Shown: piece by piece, positions 1-5,489 of the stretch | Layout of the letters: the number at the start of each line of letters is the position of its first letter | Position numbering within the stretch: the stretch's first letter is position 1 | Assembly (NCBI GenBank): GCA_002394165.1 | Contig: DGTA01000078.1 | Coordinates: 1 to 6,444, forward strand | DNA from: Lachnospiraceae bacterium UBA4348 | GTDB taxonomy: Bacteria > Bacillota > Clostridia > Lachnospirales > Lachnospiraceae | Direction of reading: 5' to 3' | Length of the DNA: 6,444 bases | Translations under genes and position numbers: made by a program | Notes under the pieces: model-generated | The model's database searches: none | What the model was told of the DNA's origin: nothing | Seen by the model: only the letters and a program-made list of their open reading frames with translations

Positions 1-247
1 GGATATGATGAAGATGTACAGCATGTACGGCATGGATCCCTCCATGTTCGGTCCTTCCAGGACGCTGGTCCTCAACTCCGGCAATGAGCTGGTACAGTAC
101 CTGCTCTCCCACCAGGACGGCGAGCACGCCGAGCTCTTTGCGCAGCAGCTCTATGACCTGGCGCTTCTGGCCTCCGAGCCGCTTTCCGGTGAGGCGATGA
201 CCGCCTTTATCCGCAGGAGCAACCAGATCATGATGCTTCTTGGCTGA
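1..247 (+). CDS. htpG: Molecular chaperone HtpG (Hsp90), C-terminal fragment
   Basis: This is the last 81 or so codons of bacterial Hsp90, an ATP-dependent cytosolic chaperone that works as a homodimer; the frame is open to the left edge, so the gene is partial. The visible part belongs to the C-terminal dimerisation domain. It starts with the Met-rich stretch MMKMYSMYGMDPSMFG, followed by TLVLNSGNELVQYLL, an acidic turn, then QLYDLALLASEPLSGEAMTAFIRRSNQIMMLLG. The pattern of a 'LVLN...N.LV.YLL' strand-helix followed by 'LYDLA.....PL....M..FI.RSN.IM' is what I know from HtpG of Clostridia. As in other bacterial members there is no C-terminal MEEVD tail. The TGA stop (245-247) is followed 16 nt later by a strong hairpin with a T tract (264-323). 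The ATP-binding N-terminal domain is outside the window, so its integrity cannot be judged. The main uncertainty is the missing 5' part, not the identity. Confidence 0.9.
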   Translation, partial: DMMKMYSMYGMDPSMFGPSRTLVLNSGNELVQYLLSHQDGEHAELFAQQLYDLALLASEPLSGEAMTAFIRRSNQIMMLLG

Positions 248-255
248 TCAATCAT

Positions 256-284
256 TTGCAATCATCCCCCCTTGCATGTATACT
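256..284 (+). promoter_or_regulatory. Candidate sigma70-type promoter for the TraX-family gene
   Basis: TTGCAA at 256-261 (4 of 6 to TTGACA) and TATACT at 279-284 (5 of 6 to TATAAT) are separated by exactly 17 bp. Initiation would be expected around 290-292, giving a leader of roughly 33 nt. Such a transcript starts after the left arm of the terminator hairpin and so would leave the ribosome binding site at 311-316 free. The call rests on consensus match and spacing only; no transcript start is visible from sequence. Confidence 0.45.
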
Positions 285-323
285 GTCAAAAGCAGGCTTT
301 TATACATGCCGGGGGGATTTTTT
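264..323 (+). terminator. Rho-independent terminator of htpG, overlapping the next gene's ribosome binding site
   Basis: Left arm 264-282 and right arm 301-318 pair as 8 bp (ATCCCCCC with GGGGGGAT), a small internal loop (TT opposite C at 272-273 and 310), then 9 bp (GCATGTATA with TATACATGC). The apical part 283-300 can close further with AAAG (289-292) opposite CTTT (297-300). Six T residues follow at 318-323. Position (16 nt after the htpG stop), the G-rich stem base and the T run fit an intrinsic terminator. The last T is immediately followed by the ATG of the TraX-family gene, and the six G residues of the right arm are that gene's apparent Shine-Dalgarno. In any transcript reading through from htpG this site would be buried in the stem. 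Confidence 0.75.
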
Positions 324-326
324 ATG
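311..326 (+). promoter_or_regulatory. Ribosome binding site and start codon of the TraX-family gene
   Basis: A run of six G (311-316) lies 7 nt before ATG 324-326. It can pair with the CCUCC anti-Shine-Dalgarno with one G-U pair. It favours ATG 324 over the in-frame ATG at 306 and the TTG at 240: no purine-rich site precedes ATG 306, and the TTG lies inside htpG. Confidence 0.6.
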
Positions 327-1085
327 GACATTCTGAATATCAGGCAGCTGCCTTCACGGTTTTACGCATTCAGGGAAAAATACGGGCTCAGCGGCGCCGT
401 ACTTAAGACATTCGCGATCATCAGCATGCTCGTCGACCATTCCGCCGCCACCGTAGTCCGGGTGATCGCTTCACATGCAAACCGGACAGATCCGGAGCTT
501 TACCGGAGCCTGAACAGGTTGTATTTTTTCATGCGGCGTTTCGGGCGGCTGGCCTTTCCGATCTTCTGTTTTTTCGTTGTGGAAGGATTCTTCCGGACAA
601 GAAACGTAAAAAAATACGCGCTCCGCATGTTCTTCTTCGCACTGCTCTCGGAATTTCCGTTTGACTACGCGCTTCATCACACCCAGCGTTTCACGGCCAA
701 GCAGAATGTTTACTTTACGCTGCTGATCGGGCTGCTGGTCATGTGGGGCGTCACGATGATGAAAGGAATGATCGCCGTGCAGGCGATGGTCATGGCCCTG
801 GGCATGATCACGTCCTTATACTTGCGGACGGACTACAGCTACCACGGTGTCTTCCTGATCGAGCTGCTCTTTGTTCTGCGCTCCCTTCCTATCCTCCAGT
901 CGCTGGCCGGAGGCGGATACATGTACTGGTACGAGAGCACCCCGACCCAGTTTGCCTTTATTCCGCTCCTGATGTACAACGGAAAAAGAGGCAGACAGAT
1001 CAAGCATCTGTTCTACCTCTTCTATCCCGTTCATCTTCTTATCCTTGGTCTTATCAGTTTTCAGGTCCTGCCCCGTATTCTTTAA
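324..1085 (+). CDS. TraX family integral membrane protein
   Basis: A 253-residue, very hydrophobic protein with about eight potential membrane segments. It carries the TraX family pattern: LKTFAIISMLVDH (27-39), GRLAFPIFCFFVVEG (74-88), SEFPFD (109-114), QNVYFTL (127-133), then YHGVFLIELLF, a Q-F-A-F-I-P-L-L segment with YNGKRG, and a terminal FYLFYPVHLLIL. TraX of the F plasmid acetylates the N-terminus of pilin in the inner membrane; the family resembles multi-pass acyltransferases. No conjugation gene is nearby, so pilin acetylation cannot be assumed here. An envelope acylation role is my inference. The gene begins directly at the end of the htpG terminator and probably has its own promoter. 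Its TAA stop (1083-1085) lies 12 bp from the converging ydcF-like stop, with no good terminator between them. The start was chosen by the G-rich site at 311-316. Family assignment is firm; substrate is unknown. Confidence 0.85.
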   Translation: MDILNIRQLPSRFYAFREKYGLSGAVLKTFAIISMLVDHSAATVVRVIASHANRTDPELYRSLNRLYFFMRRFGRLAFPIFCFFVVEGFFRTRNVKKYALRMFFFALLSEFPFDYALHHTQRFTAKQNVYFTLLIGLLVMWGVTMMKGMIAVQAMVMALGMITSLYLRTDYSYHGVFLIELLFVLRSLPILQSLAGGGYMYWYESTPTQFAFIPLLMYNGKRGRQIKHLFYLFYPVHLLILGLISFQVLPRIL

Positions 1086-1097
1086 AGGCAGATCTCC

Positions 1098-1676
1098 TTA
1101 CTCATGCCATCCAACAGGGTCGCCGGGCGGCAGCATGCACACGAACTGCTGCCCGCACCTGACCAGTTCTCCGAGCACTTTCTTTGTTTTTTCCTGATCT
1201 TTGAACCAGTTCTCCTTTGAGATATCCTCGGTCACCACCGGACAGACGAAAAATATCGTCTCCGGAAACTGCTGCTGATAATAGGTCAGCGCCCGCCTGG
1301 CATGAAATGCCTGGCATACAAGGATAGCCTTTTTCACCTCCAGATGATGCCGGTCGGTCACCTGCCTGGAGAAGATCGCATTTTCCCAGGTAAAGGTGGC
1401 CTTGTCCTCTCTCCAGATGCAGCTTTCCGGAACCCCTTCACTGACAAGCACATCCCGGAAGCGGGACCACTCGGATACCCCTGTATCCTCCCCCAGCTTG
1501 CTGTGGGAACCCGATGGAAGGATGACGCCCGCAAAGCCCTCTTTAAAAAGCCTCGCCGCCAGAATGCCGATCTCCGGATGGGCTCCTCCGGGCACAAAGA
1601 TGATATCCGCTTTCTCCGGCCGGTCCTCAGCAAAGATAAAATCGCTGATCGCCTGCCAGTACGGCGCCGGCTGCAT
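1098..1676 (-). CDS. YdcF family (DUF218) protein
   Basis: A 192-residue soluble protein with the DUF218/YdcF-SanA fold signature. A Rossmann-like first strand reads ADIIFVPGG (23-31), then VILPSG (51-56), an acidic E-W pair (69-70), T-W-E-N-A-I-F (96-102), and ILVCQAFHARRALTYY (118-133). The conserved E..T..NA and FHARRA elements are the putative active-site region of the family. E. coli YdcF binds S-adenosylmethionine in published structural work, while the relatives SanA/ElyC are linked to envelope functions; the reaction here is unknown. No signal peptide or membrane helix is seen, so it is probably cytosolic, unlike SanA/ElyC. It starts 3 nt after the glnS stop and its Shine-Dalgarno lies inside the last glnS codons, so it is almost certainly co-transcribed with glnS. 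The length is typical for the short members of the family. Confidence 0.85.
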   Translation of the reverse strand: MQPAPYWQAISDFIFAEDRPEKADIIFVPGGAHPEIGILAARLFKEGFAGVILPSGSHSKLGEDTGVSEWSRFRDVLVSEGVPESCIWREDKATFTWENAIFSRQVTDRHHLEVKKAILVCQAFHARRALTYYQQQFPETIFFVCPVVTEDISKENWFKDQEKTKKVLGELVRCGQQFVCMLPPGDPVGWHE

Positions 1677-1691
1677 GGATCAGTCCTCCTT
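1674..1691 (-). promoter_or_regulatory. Ribosome binding site of the ydcF-like gene within glnS
   Basis: On the minus strand AAGGAGG (1691-1685) stands 8 nt before ATG (1676-1674) and overlaps the last codons of glnS. The full match to the anti-Shine-Dalgarno fixes this start and points to translation linked to passage of ribosomes through the glnS stop (1682-1680). Confidence 0.8.
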
Positions 1692-3347
1692 CTTAGGAAG
1701 CTTGAAGGAGCTCTTGAGTGAGACGATCCTGTTGAACACCGGGGCACCCGGCTGTGAGTCCTTGCTGTCGGCGCAGAAGAAGCCGGTGCGGACAAACTGG
1801 AAATGATCTTCCGGCTCAGCCTCCTTCAGGGCCGGCTCGAGCATGCAGTCATTGAGAATGGTTCGGGAATTCGGGTTCAGGTTCAGGGAACCGTCCGGAT
1901 TATAAACACCCTTTTCCTCATCGATCAGGTTCTCGTACAGGCGCACCTGAGCCTTGAAAGCTGTTTTGGCATTGACCCAGTGGATGGTGCCCTTCACCTT
2001 TCTGGCGCTGAAGCCGGATCCGCACTTTGTCTCGGGATCATAGGTGCAGTGGACCGTGGTCACATTGCCGTTCTCATCTTTTTCGCAGCCTACGCATTTG
2101 ACGAAATAGGCGCCCATGAGCCTTACCTCGTTGCCGGGGAACAGGCGGAAGTATTTCTTGGGCGGCTCCTCCATAAAGTCGTCGCGGTTGATGTAGAGTT
2201 CTCTTCCAAACTCTACCTGCCTCATGCCAAGCTCCGGATTCTCCAGGTTGTTCTCGATCGAAAGGATCTCGCTCTCCCCTTCCGGATAGTTGTCGATGAC
2301 CAGCTTCACCGGGTCGAGCACCGCCATCAGCCTCGGAGCCTTCATCTTAAGGTCCTCACGGATGCAGTACTCGAGCATGGCGTAATCCACTGAACTGTTG
2401 GCTTTGCTCACGCCTACCAGGTCCACGAACATCTTGATCGACTCGGGAGTAAAGCCTCTTCTGCGCAGAGCGGCGATGGAGACCAGCCTCGGATCGGTCC
2501 AGCCGTCCACGATCCCCTCCTCGACGAGCTTCTTGATATATCTTTTTCCTGTCACCACATTGGTCAGGTAAAGCTTTGCAAACTCGATCTGCCTGGGCTT
2601 GTTCTCAAACTCGCACTCTTCGACGACCCAGTTGTAGAGCGGACGGTGGTCTTCGAACTCGAGGGTGCAGATCGAATGAGTGACGCCCTCAATGGCATCC
2701 TCGATCGGATGAGCAAAATCATACATCGGATAGATCAGCCACTTATCCCCGGTATTGTGATGGGTCATCCTGGCCACACGGTAGATCACCGGGTCACGCA
2801 TGTTAATGTTGGGGCTGGCCATGTCGATCTTGGCGCGCAGGACCTTCTCCCCGTCAGCGTAGCAGCCGTTCTTCATATTCTCGAACAGCTCCAGGTTCTC
2901 CTCCACAGAACGGTTCCGGTAAGGACTCTCCTTACCCGGCTCCGTAAGGGTACCGCGGTATTCGCGGATCTGGTCGGCGGTCAGGTCGCACACATAGGCC
3001 TTTCCTTTTTTGATCAGCTTCACGGCGCACTCATACATCTGCCCGAAATAATCGGAGGCAAAATAAAGCCTGTCTTCCCAGTCAGCTCCGAGCCAGGCGA
3101 TATCTTCCTTGATGGATTCGACGAACTCTGTCTTCTCCTTGGTGGGATTCGTATCGTCAAAACGCAGATTGAATTTTCCTCCGTACTGCTGGGCCAGTCC
3201 ATAATTCAGAAGAATGGATTTTGCGTGTCCGATATGAAGATAGCCGTTCGGCTCCGGCGGGAATCTGGTGCATACCGCCTTATAAACGCCTTCTTCAAGA
3301 TCTTTGTCGATCATCTGTTCAATAAAGTTCCTGCTTGTGGTCTCCAT
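1680..3347 (-). CDS. glnS: Glutaminyl-tRNA synthetase
   Basis: A 555-residue class I aminoacyl-tRNA synthetase that charges tRNA-Gln with glutamine in the cytosol. The Rossmann fold opens with FPPEPNGYLHIGHAKS, the HIGH motif being residues 38-41. FNLRFDDTNPTKE (59-71), WLIYPMYDFAHPIEDAIEGVTHS (203-225) and LEFEDHR (229-235) are the GlnRS/GluRS core. RRRGFT and the CIREDL...MAVLDPVKLVIDNYPE segment follow. The C-terminal anticodon-binding beta-barrels show VRLMGAYFVKC, RKVKGTIHWV and PVFNRIVSL. The length is normal for bacterial GlnRS. At the KMSKS loop, where E. coli has VMSKR, this protein has VTGKR (265-269): the lysine is kept but Met-Ser is replaced. The start ATG is preceded by an AAAGGAAAG site on the minus strand. 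It is divergent from the lipid kinase gene and followed by the ydcF-like gene. No T-box leader is seen. Many Firmicutes make Gln-tRNA only through GatCAB, so a dedicated GlnRS is a lineage-restricted trait. Confidence 0.96.
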   Translation of the reverse strand: METTSRNFIEQMIDKDLEEGVYKAVCTRFPPEPNGYLHIGHAKSILLNYGLAQQYGGKFNLRFDDTNPTKEKTEFVESIKEDIAWLGADWEDRLYFASDYFGQMYECAVKLIKKGKAYVCDLTADQIREYRGTLTEPGKESPYRNRSVEENLELFENMKNGCYADGEKVLRAKIDMASPNINMRDPVIYRVARMTHHNTGDKWLIYPMYDFAHPIEDAIEGVTHSICTLEFEDHRPLYNWVVEECEFENKPRQIEFAKLYLTNVVTGKRYIKKLVEEGIVDGWTDPRLVSIAALRRRGFTPESIKMFVDLVGVSKANSSVDYAMLEYCIREDLKMKAPRLMAVLDPVKLVIDNYPEGESEILSIENNLENPELGMRQVEFGRELYINRDDFMEEPPKKYFRLFPGNEVRLMGAYFVKCVGCEKDENGNVTTVHCTYDPETKCGSGFSARKVKGTIHWVNAKTAFKAQVRLYENLIDEEKGVYNPDGSLNLNPNSRTILNDCMLEPALKEAEPEDHFQFVRTGFFCADSKDSQPGAPVFNRIVSLKSSFKLPKKED

Positions 3348-3419
3348 AATCTTTCCTTTCCGCCCTCAGCCGGTCCGTCGATGCGCCGCCATCAGCGTCT
3401 TTTAATTTTCCAGTTGAAA

Positions 3420-3448
3420 ATCATATCATAAAACAAGTTGAAACACAA
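3420..3448 (-). promoter_or_regulatory. Candidate promoter of glnS-ydcF
   Basis: Reading the minus strand, TTGTGT (3448-3443) and TATGAT (3425-3420, 5 of 6 to consensus) are 17 bp apart. This gives a leader of roughly 65 nt before the glnS ATG. That leader is GC-rich near its 3' end but too short for a T-box, and no antiterminator-like structure was found. The -35 is weak, and an overlapping second TATGAT (3430-3425) lacks a partner at proper spacing. Confidence 0.4.
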
Positions 3449-3458
3449 CATATTCACG

Positions 3459-3487
3459 TTGTTGCCGGCCCATAAACCTGATAAAAT
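3459..3487 (+). promoter_or_regulatory. Candidate promoter of the lipid kinase gene
   Basis: TTGTTG (3459-3464) and TAAAAT (3482-3487, 5 of 6 to consensus) are separated by 17 bp, predicting a start near 3494 and a leader of about 40 nt. The -35 is weak. It lies 10 bp from, and opposite to, the candidate glnS -35, so polymerases at the two promoters would compete for the same face of DNA. Confidence 0.4.
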
Positions 3488-3519
3488 AAACAGCAGCCGG
3501 CAGGCACATCCAACACTTT

Positions 3520-3536
3520 GGAGGAATAGGTTGATG
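3520..3536 (+). promoter_or_regulatory. Ribosome binding site of the lipid kinase gene
   Basis: GGAGG at 3520-3524 is 9 nt ahead of ATG 3534-3536. It decides the start: the open frame extends upstream to a TTG at 3438, but that stretch covers the promoter region and would add about 32 residues before the family's usual N-terminus (MLYFIVNPASSSGKG). Confidence 0.8.
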
Positions 3537-4451
3537 CTCTATTTTATCGTCAATCCCGCATCCAGTTCGGGAAAAGGAATTCGTATATGGGAACAGACGC
3601 ACGCACTCCTCGATGAGAGGAACGTGGAATACAAAGCATTTATGCTTCGCAAAAAAGGAGAGACAAAGAGGATCGCTTCAAAGCTTTCCGCCTCCGGCGA
3701 GGAGATGACCGTGATCCTGGTCGGGGGTGACGGGACCATTAATGAGTTCCTGTCCGGACTCGATTCCTTTTCTCATATCACCTTCGGCGTGGTCCAGACA
3801 GGTTCCGGAAATGATTTTGCCAGGGCTCTCGAGCTCCCGGACGATCCTGCCCGGATGCTTGACCTCATCCTCTCGGGGGAAAAGGTCCGGCCGCTCCATA
3901 TCGGCCGCGTCCTGGCCGGAGGCGTCGCACACTCTTTCGCTGTCAGTTCCGGCATCGGGCTGGACGCAGCTGTCTGCGATGCGGCGGACGATTCCGGAGC
4001 CAAGTCCTTCCTTAATTCCATCGGGCTGGGCAAACTGATCTATTCATTTCACGGGCTGAAGGCACTTCTGACCAACCCGGTCATGAAGGTCACACTCGAG
4101 ACCGAGAAGGAGACGCTCCGCTTTGACAAGGTCTTTTTCATCGCCGCGATGAATACAAAATACGAGGGAGGCGGCTATATGTTCGCCCCTGAAGCGACGC
4201 CCGAGGATGAATACCTTGACCTTATGATCGCAGAGGGGATCCCCCGGATCAAGGCGGTGGGGATGATGCTTCCGGCAAGGTCAGGCCGGCATACCGGCAT
4301 GAAGGGGATCCACATCATCCGGTGCCGACAGGCCCGCATCCATACCGACCGCTGCGCCTGCCTTCATACGGACGGAGAGGTGCCCGGTTATTTCGATGAA
4401 ATAGAATACAGCCTGTCAGAAGACAGGCTGCGCACCATCACAGGGTATTGA
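3534..4451 (+). CDS. Diacylglycerol kinase / YegS-BmrU family lipid kinase
   Basis: A 305-residue soluble or peripheral membrane enzyme of the DAGK catalytic superfamily, which phosphorylates diacylglycerol or related lipids with ATP. Motifs in order: IVNPASSSGKG (5-15), the nucleotide-binding VGGDGTINEFLSG (63-75), TGSGNDFAR (89-97), a C-terminal beta-sandwich containing GGGYMFAPEATPEDEYLDL (212-230), and HTDGE (278-282), which in this family carries the acidic residue proposed as catalytic base. The length matches the ~300-residue family norm. In Gram-positive bacteria such kinases (DgkB type) recycle diacylglycerol released during lipoteichoic acid synthesis, but other members have unknown lipid substrates, so the substrate is not assigned. 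The gene is divergent from glnS. Its TGA directly touches the converging glycosyltransferase stop. Its last codons (4409-4430) contain a perfect 9-bp inverted repeat that may serve the opposite strand. Confidence 0.9.
   Translation: MLYFIVNPASSSGKGIRIWEQTHALLDERNVEYKAFMLRKKGETKRIASKLSASGEEMTVILVGGDGTINEFLSGLDSFSHITFGVVQTGSGNDFARALELPDDPARMLDLILSGEKVRPLHIGRVLAGGVAHSFAVSSGIGLDAAVCDAADDSGAKSFLNSIGLGKLIYSFHGLKALLTNPVMKVTLETEKETLRFDKVFFIAAMNTKYEGGGYMFAPEATPEDEYLDLMIAEGIPRIKAVGMMLPARSGRHTGMKGIHIIRCRQARIHTDRCACLHTDGEVPGYFDEIEYSLSEDRLRTITGY
4398..4430 (-). terminator. Candidate terminator of the glycosyltransferase transcript, inside the opposing lipid kinase gene
   Basis: A perfect 9-bp stem (CAGCCTGTC at 4409-4417 with GACAGGCTG at 4422-4430) encloses a 4-nt loop. 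Read on the minus strand it begins 21 nt after the glycosyltransferase stop and is followed by TATTCTATTTC (4408-4398), with 7 T in the first 10 bases. On the plus strand no T run follows, so it points to the minus-strand transcript. The T tract is imperfect, and the repeat is also coding (near SLSEDRL of the kinase), so the function is a proposal. Confidence 0.45.
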
Positions 4452-5489
4452 TCAGTTGAATCCCATTATCCTTCTCGCAAGGCCGTAGAATTTGACGACG
4501 GTTTTTCTTCCCAGGCGGCCCGGAGCGCGCTCCGCAAGTCCAAGCGGCGTGTGCTTCAGGTGCCACCAGATCGCAAAGCTCTTCTCGCGGATATATTTCC
4601 ACAGTTCCTTCCGCTTCTCCAGCAGTTCCTTATCCTGGGAGACGATCATCAGGATATTGGTGACCACAGTGACCTTATCAAGATAGATATACATGATCTT
4701 CTTCAGATGACGGTCTCTCCCGCGGAAATCCGTCTCCGCCATAATATCCACCATGATCTTGTTGACCTTGATCTGCTGGTCGATCCGGCTGATCATGATC
4801 TGCTCATTCACCGACTGGTCTTCCCGGCCGATATAATAATGATAGAAGTCCACATCCAGATAATAAAGTTTATTAACATAAGGATACGGCTGGAAGGCAA
4901 AAATATTGTCCACGTAGAAGGTGTGCGCGGGCAGCACAAGCTTTGAGTCGATCAGCACCTGCCTGCGGTAGATGATATTGTGCATCAGGATGTACTGGGT
5001 CTGCTTCATATGTCTCATGGCAGACCATTCAAACACCTCCCCGACCGGGAAGGCATGCCTGAAATGCATCACCTTTTTGCGCTTGGCCCCCACCTTGTCA
5101 TAGATGAAATTGACCAGGAACATATCGACCGGCGTTCCGTCCTCTTCCAGCTGTTTGAGACGATCCACCGTCTCCAGGAGCGCATACTTGTCCGCCCAGT
5201 CATCGCTGTCGATCACCTTGAAATAGAGTCCGCCGGCATTGCGGATGCCCGTATTGACCGCCTCGCCGTGCCCGCCGTTCTCCTGGTGGATCGCGCGGAT
5301 CACACCGGGATACTTTTTCTCATACTCATCAGCGATCTGCGCCGTGTTATCCTTGGTGGATCCATCATCAATGATCAGGATCTCCAGGTCATTCTGCGCG
5401 GGCAGGAGCGACTTGATGCACTTGTCCATATAGGCCGCTGAGTTATAACAGGGGATCGCCACTGTCAAAATCTTCTGTTTATCTTCCAT
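4452..5489 (-). CDS. Family 2 glycosyltransferase (GT-A fold)
   Basis: A 345-residue enzyme predicted to transfer a sugar from a nucleotide-sugar donor to an unknown acceptor. The N-terminal GT2 domain shows LTVAIPCYNSAAYMDKCIKSLL (8-29), EILIIDDGSTKDNT (36-49), the NGGHGEAVNTGIRNAGG segment (71-87) and the metal-binding DSDD (94-97). The second half holds a conserved-looking FYVDNIFAFQPYPYVNKLYYL block and a YIGREDQSV block, then a basic helical tail. I see no membrane helix or signal peptide, so it acts in the cytosol or at the inner face of the membrane, as in polysaccharide, teichoic acid or glycolipid synthesis. No other sugar genes are near, so the product is not assigned. The start overlaps the mutY 3' end by 11 bp and has a strong Shine-Dalgarno inside mutY, so the two are probably co-transcribed. 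Its stop abuts that of the lipid kinase. Confidence 0.9.
   Translation of the reverse strand: MEDKQKILTVAIPCYNSAAYMDKCIKSLLPAQNDLEILIIDDGSTKDNTAQIADEYEKKYPGVIRAIHQENGGHGEAVNTGIRNAGGLYFKVIDSDDWADKYALLETVDRLKQLEEDGTPVDMFLVNFIYDKVGAKRKKVMHFRHAFPVGEVFEWSAMRHMKQTQYILMHNIIYRRQVLIDSKLVLPAHTFYVDNIFAFQPYPYVNKLYYLDVDFYHYYIGREDQSVNEQIMISRIDQQIKVNKIMVDIMAETDFRGRDRHLKKIMYIYLDKVTVVTNILMIVSQDKELLEKRKELWKYIREKSFAIWWHLKHTPLGLAERAPGRLGRKTVVKFYGLARRIMGFN

Noticed and set aside
240..323. N-terminal extension of the TraX-family protein from TTG 240 or ATG 306
   Set aside because: The TTG lies within the last codons of htpG and the extension would translate the terminator hairpin. The only plausible ribosome binding site (311-316) fits ATG 324.
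324..1085. Mark of an integrated conjugative element (because of the TraX name)
   Set aside because: Neighbours are housekeeping genes and no relaxase, coupling protein, integrase or attachment repeats are seen. The family is common on clostridial chromosomes.
1067..1091. Terminator between the convergent TraX and ydcF-like genes
   Set aside because: CTGCC/GGCAG is a 5-bp stem with a 14-nt loop and no T run on either side. Other short repeats to 1155 (GGCAGC/GCTGCC) are likewise not followed by T tracts.
743..1162. Plus-strand open frame overlapping the TraX-family gene
   Set aside because: Composition is Arg/His/Pro-rich as expected of an out-of-frame reading. No ribosome binding site or family match was seen, and it spans the end of two real genes.
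3348..3419. T-box riboswitch in the glnS leader
   Set aside because: The predicted leader is only about 65 nt, with no T-box sequence and no terminator/antiterminator pair. Only a weak GATG/CATC dyad is present.
2646..3431. Long plus-strand open frame (261 codons) antisense to glnS
   Set aside because: It mirrors the codon structure of glnS, shows no recognisable domain, and runs through the glnS start and promoter region. The glnS product on the other strand is unmistakable.
3445..3462. Repressor operator (ACAAC-N8-GTTGT)
   Set aside because: The dyad is adequately explained by the two opposing -35 hexamers; arms of 5 bp are too short to claim a separate operator.
4482..4509. Plus-strand terminator of the lipid kinase gene within the glycosyltransferase gene
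   Set aside because: A run of five T (4502-4506) is present, but the preceding stem is only CCGT/ACGG plus a G-T pair with an 11-nt loop, too weak to call.
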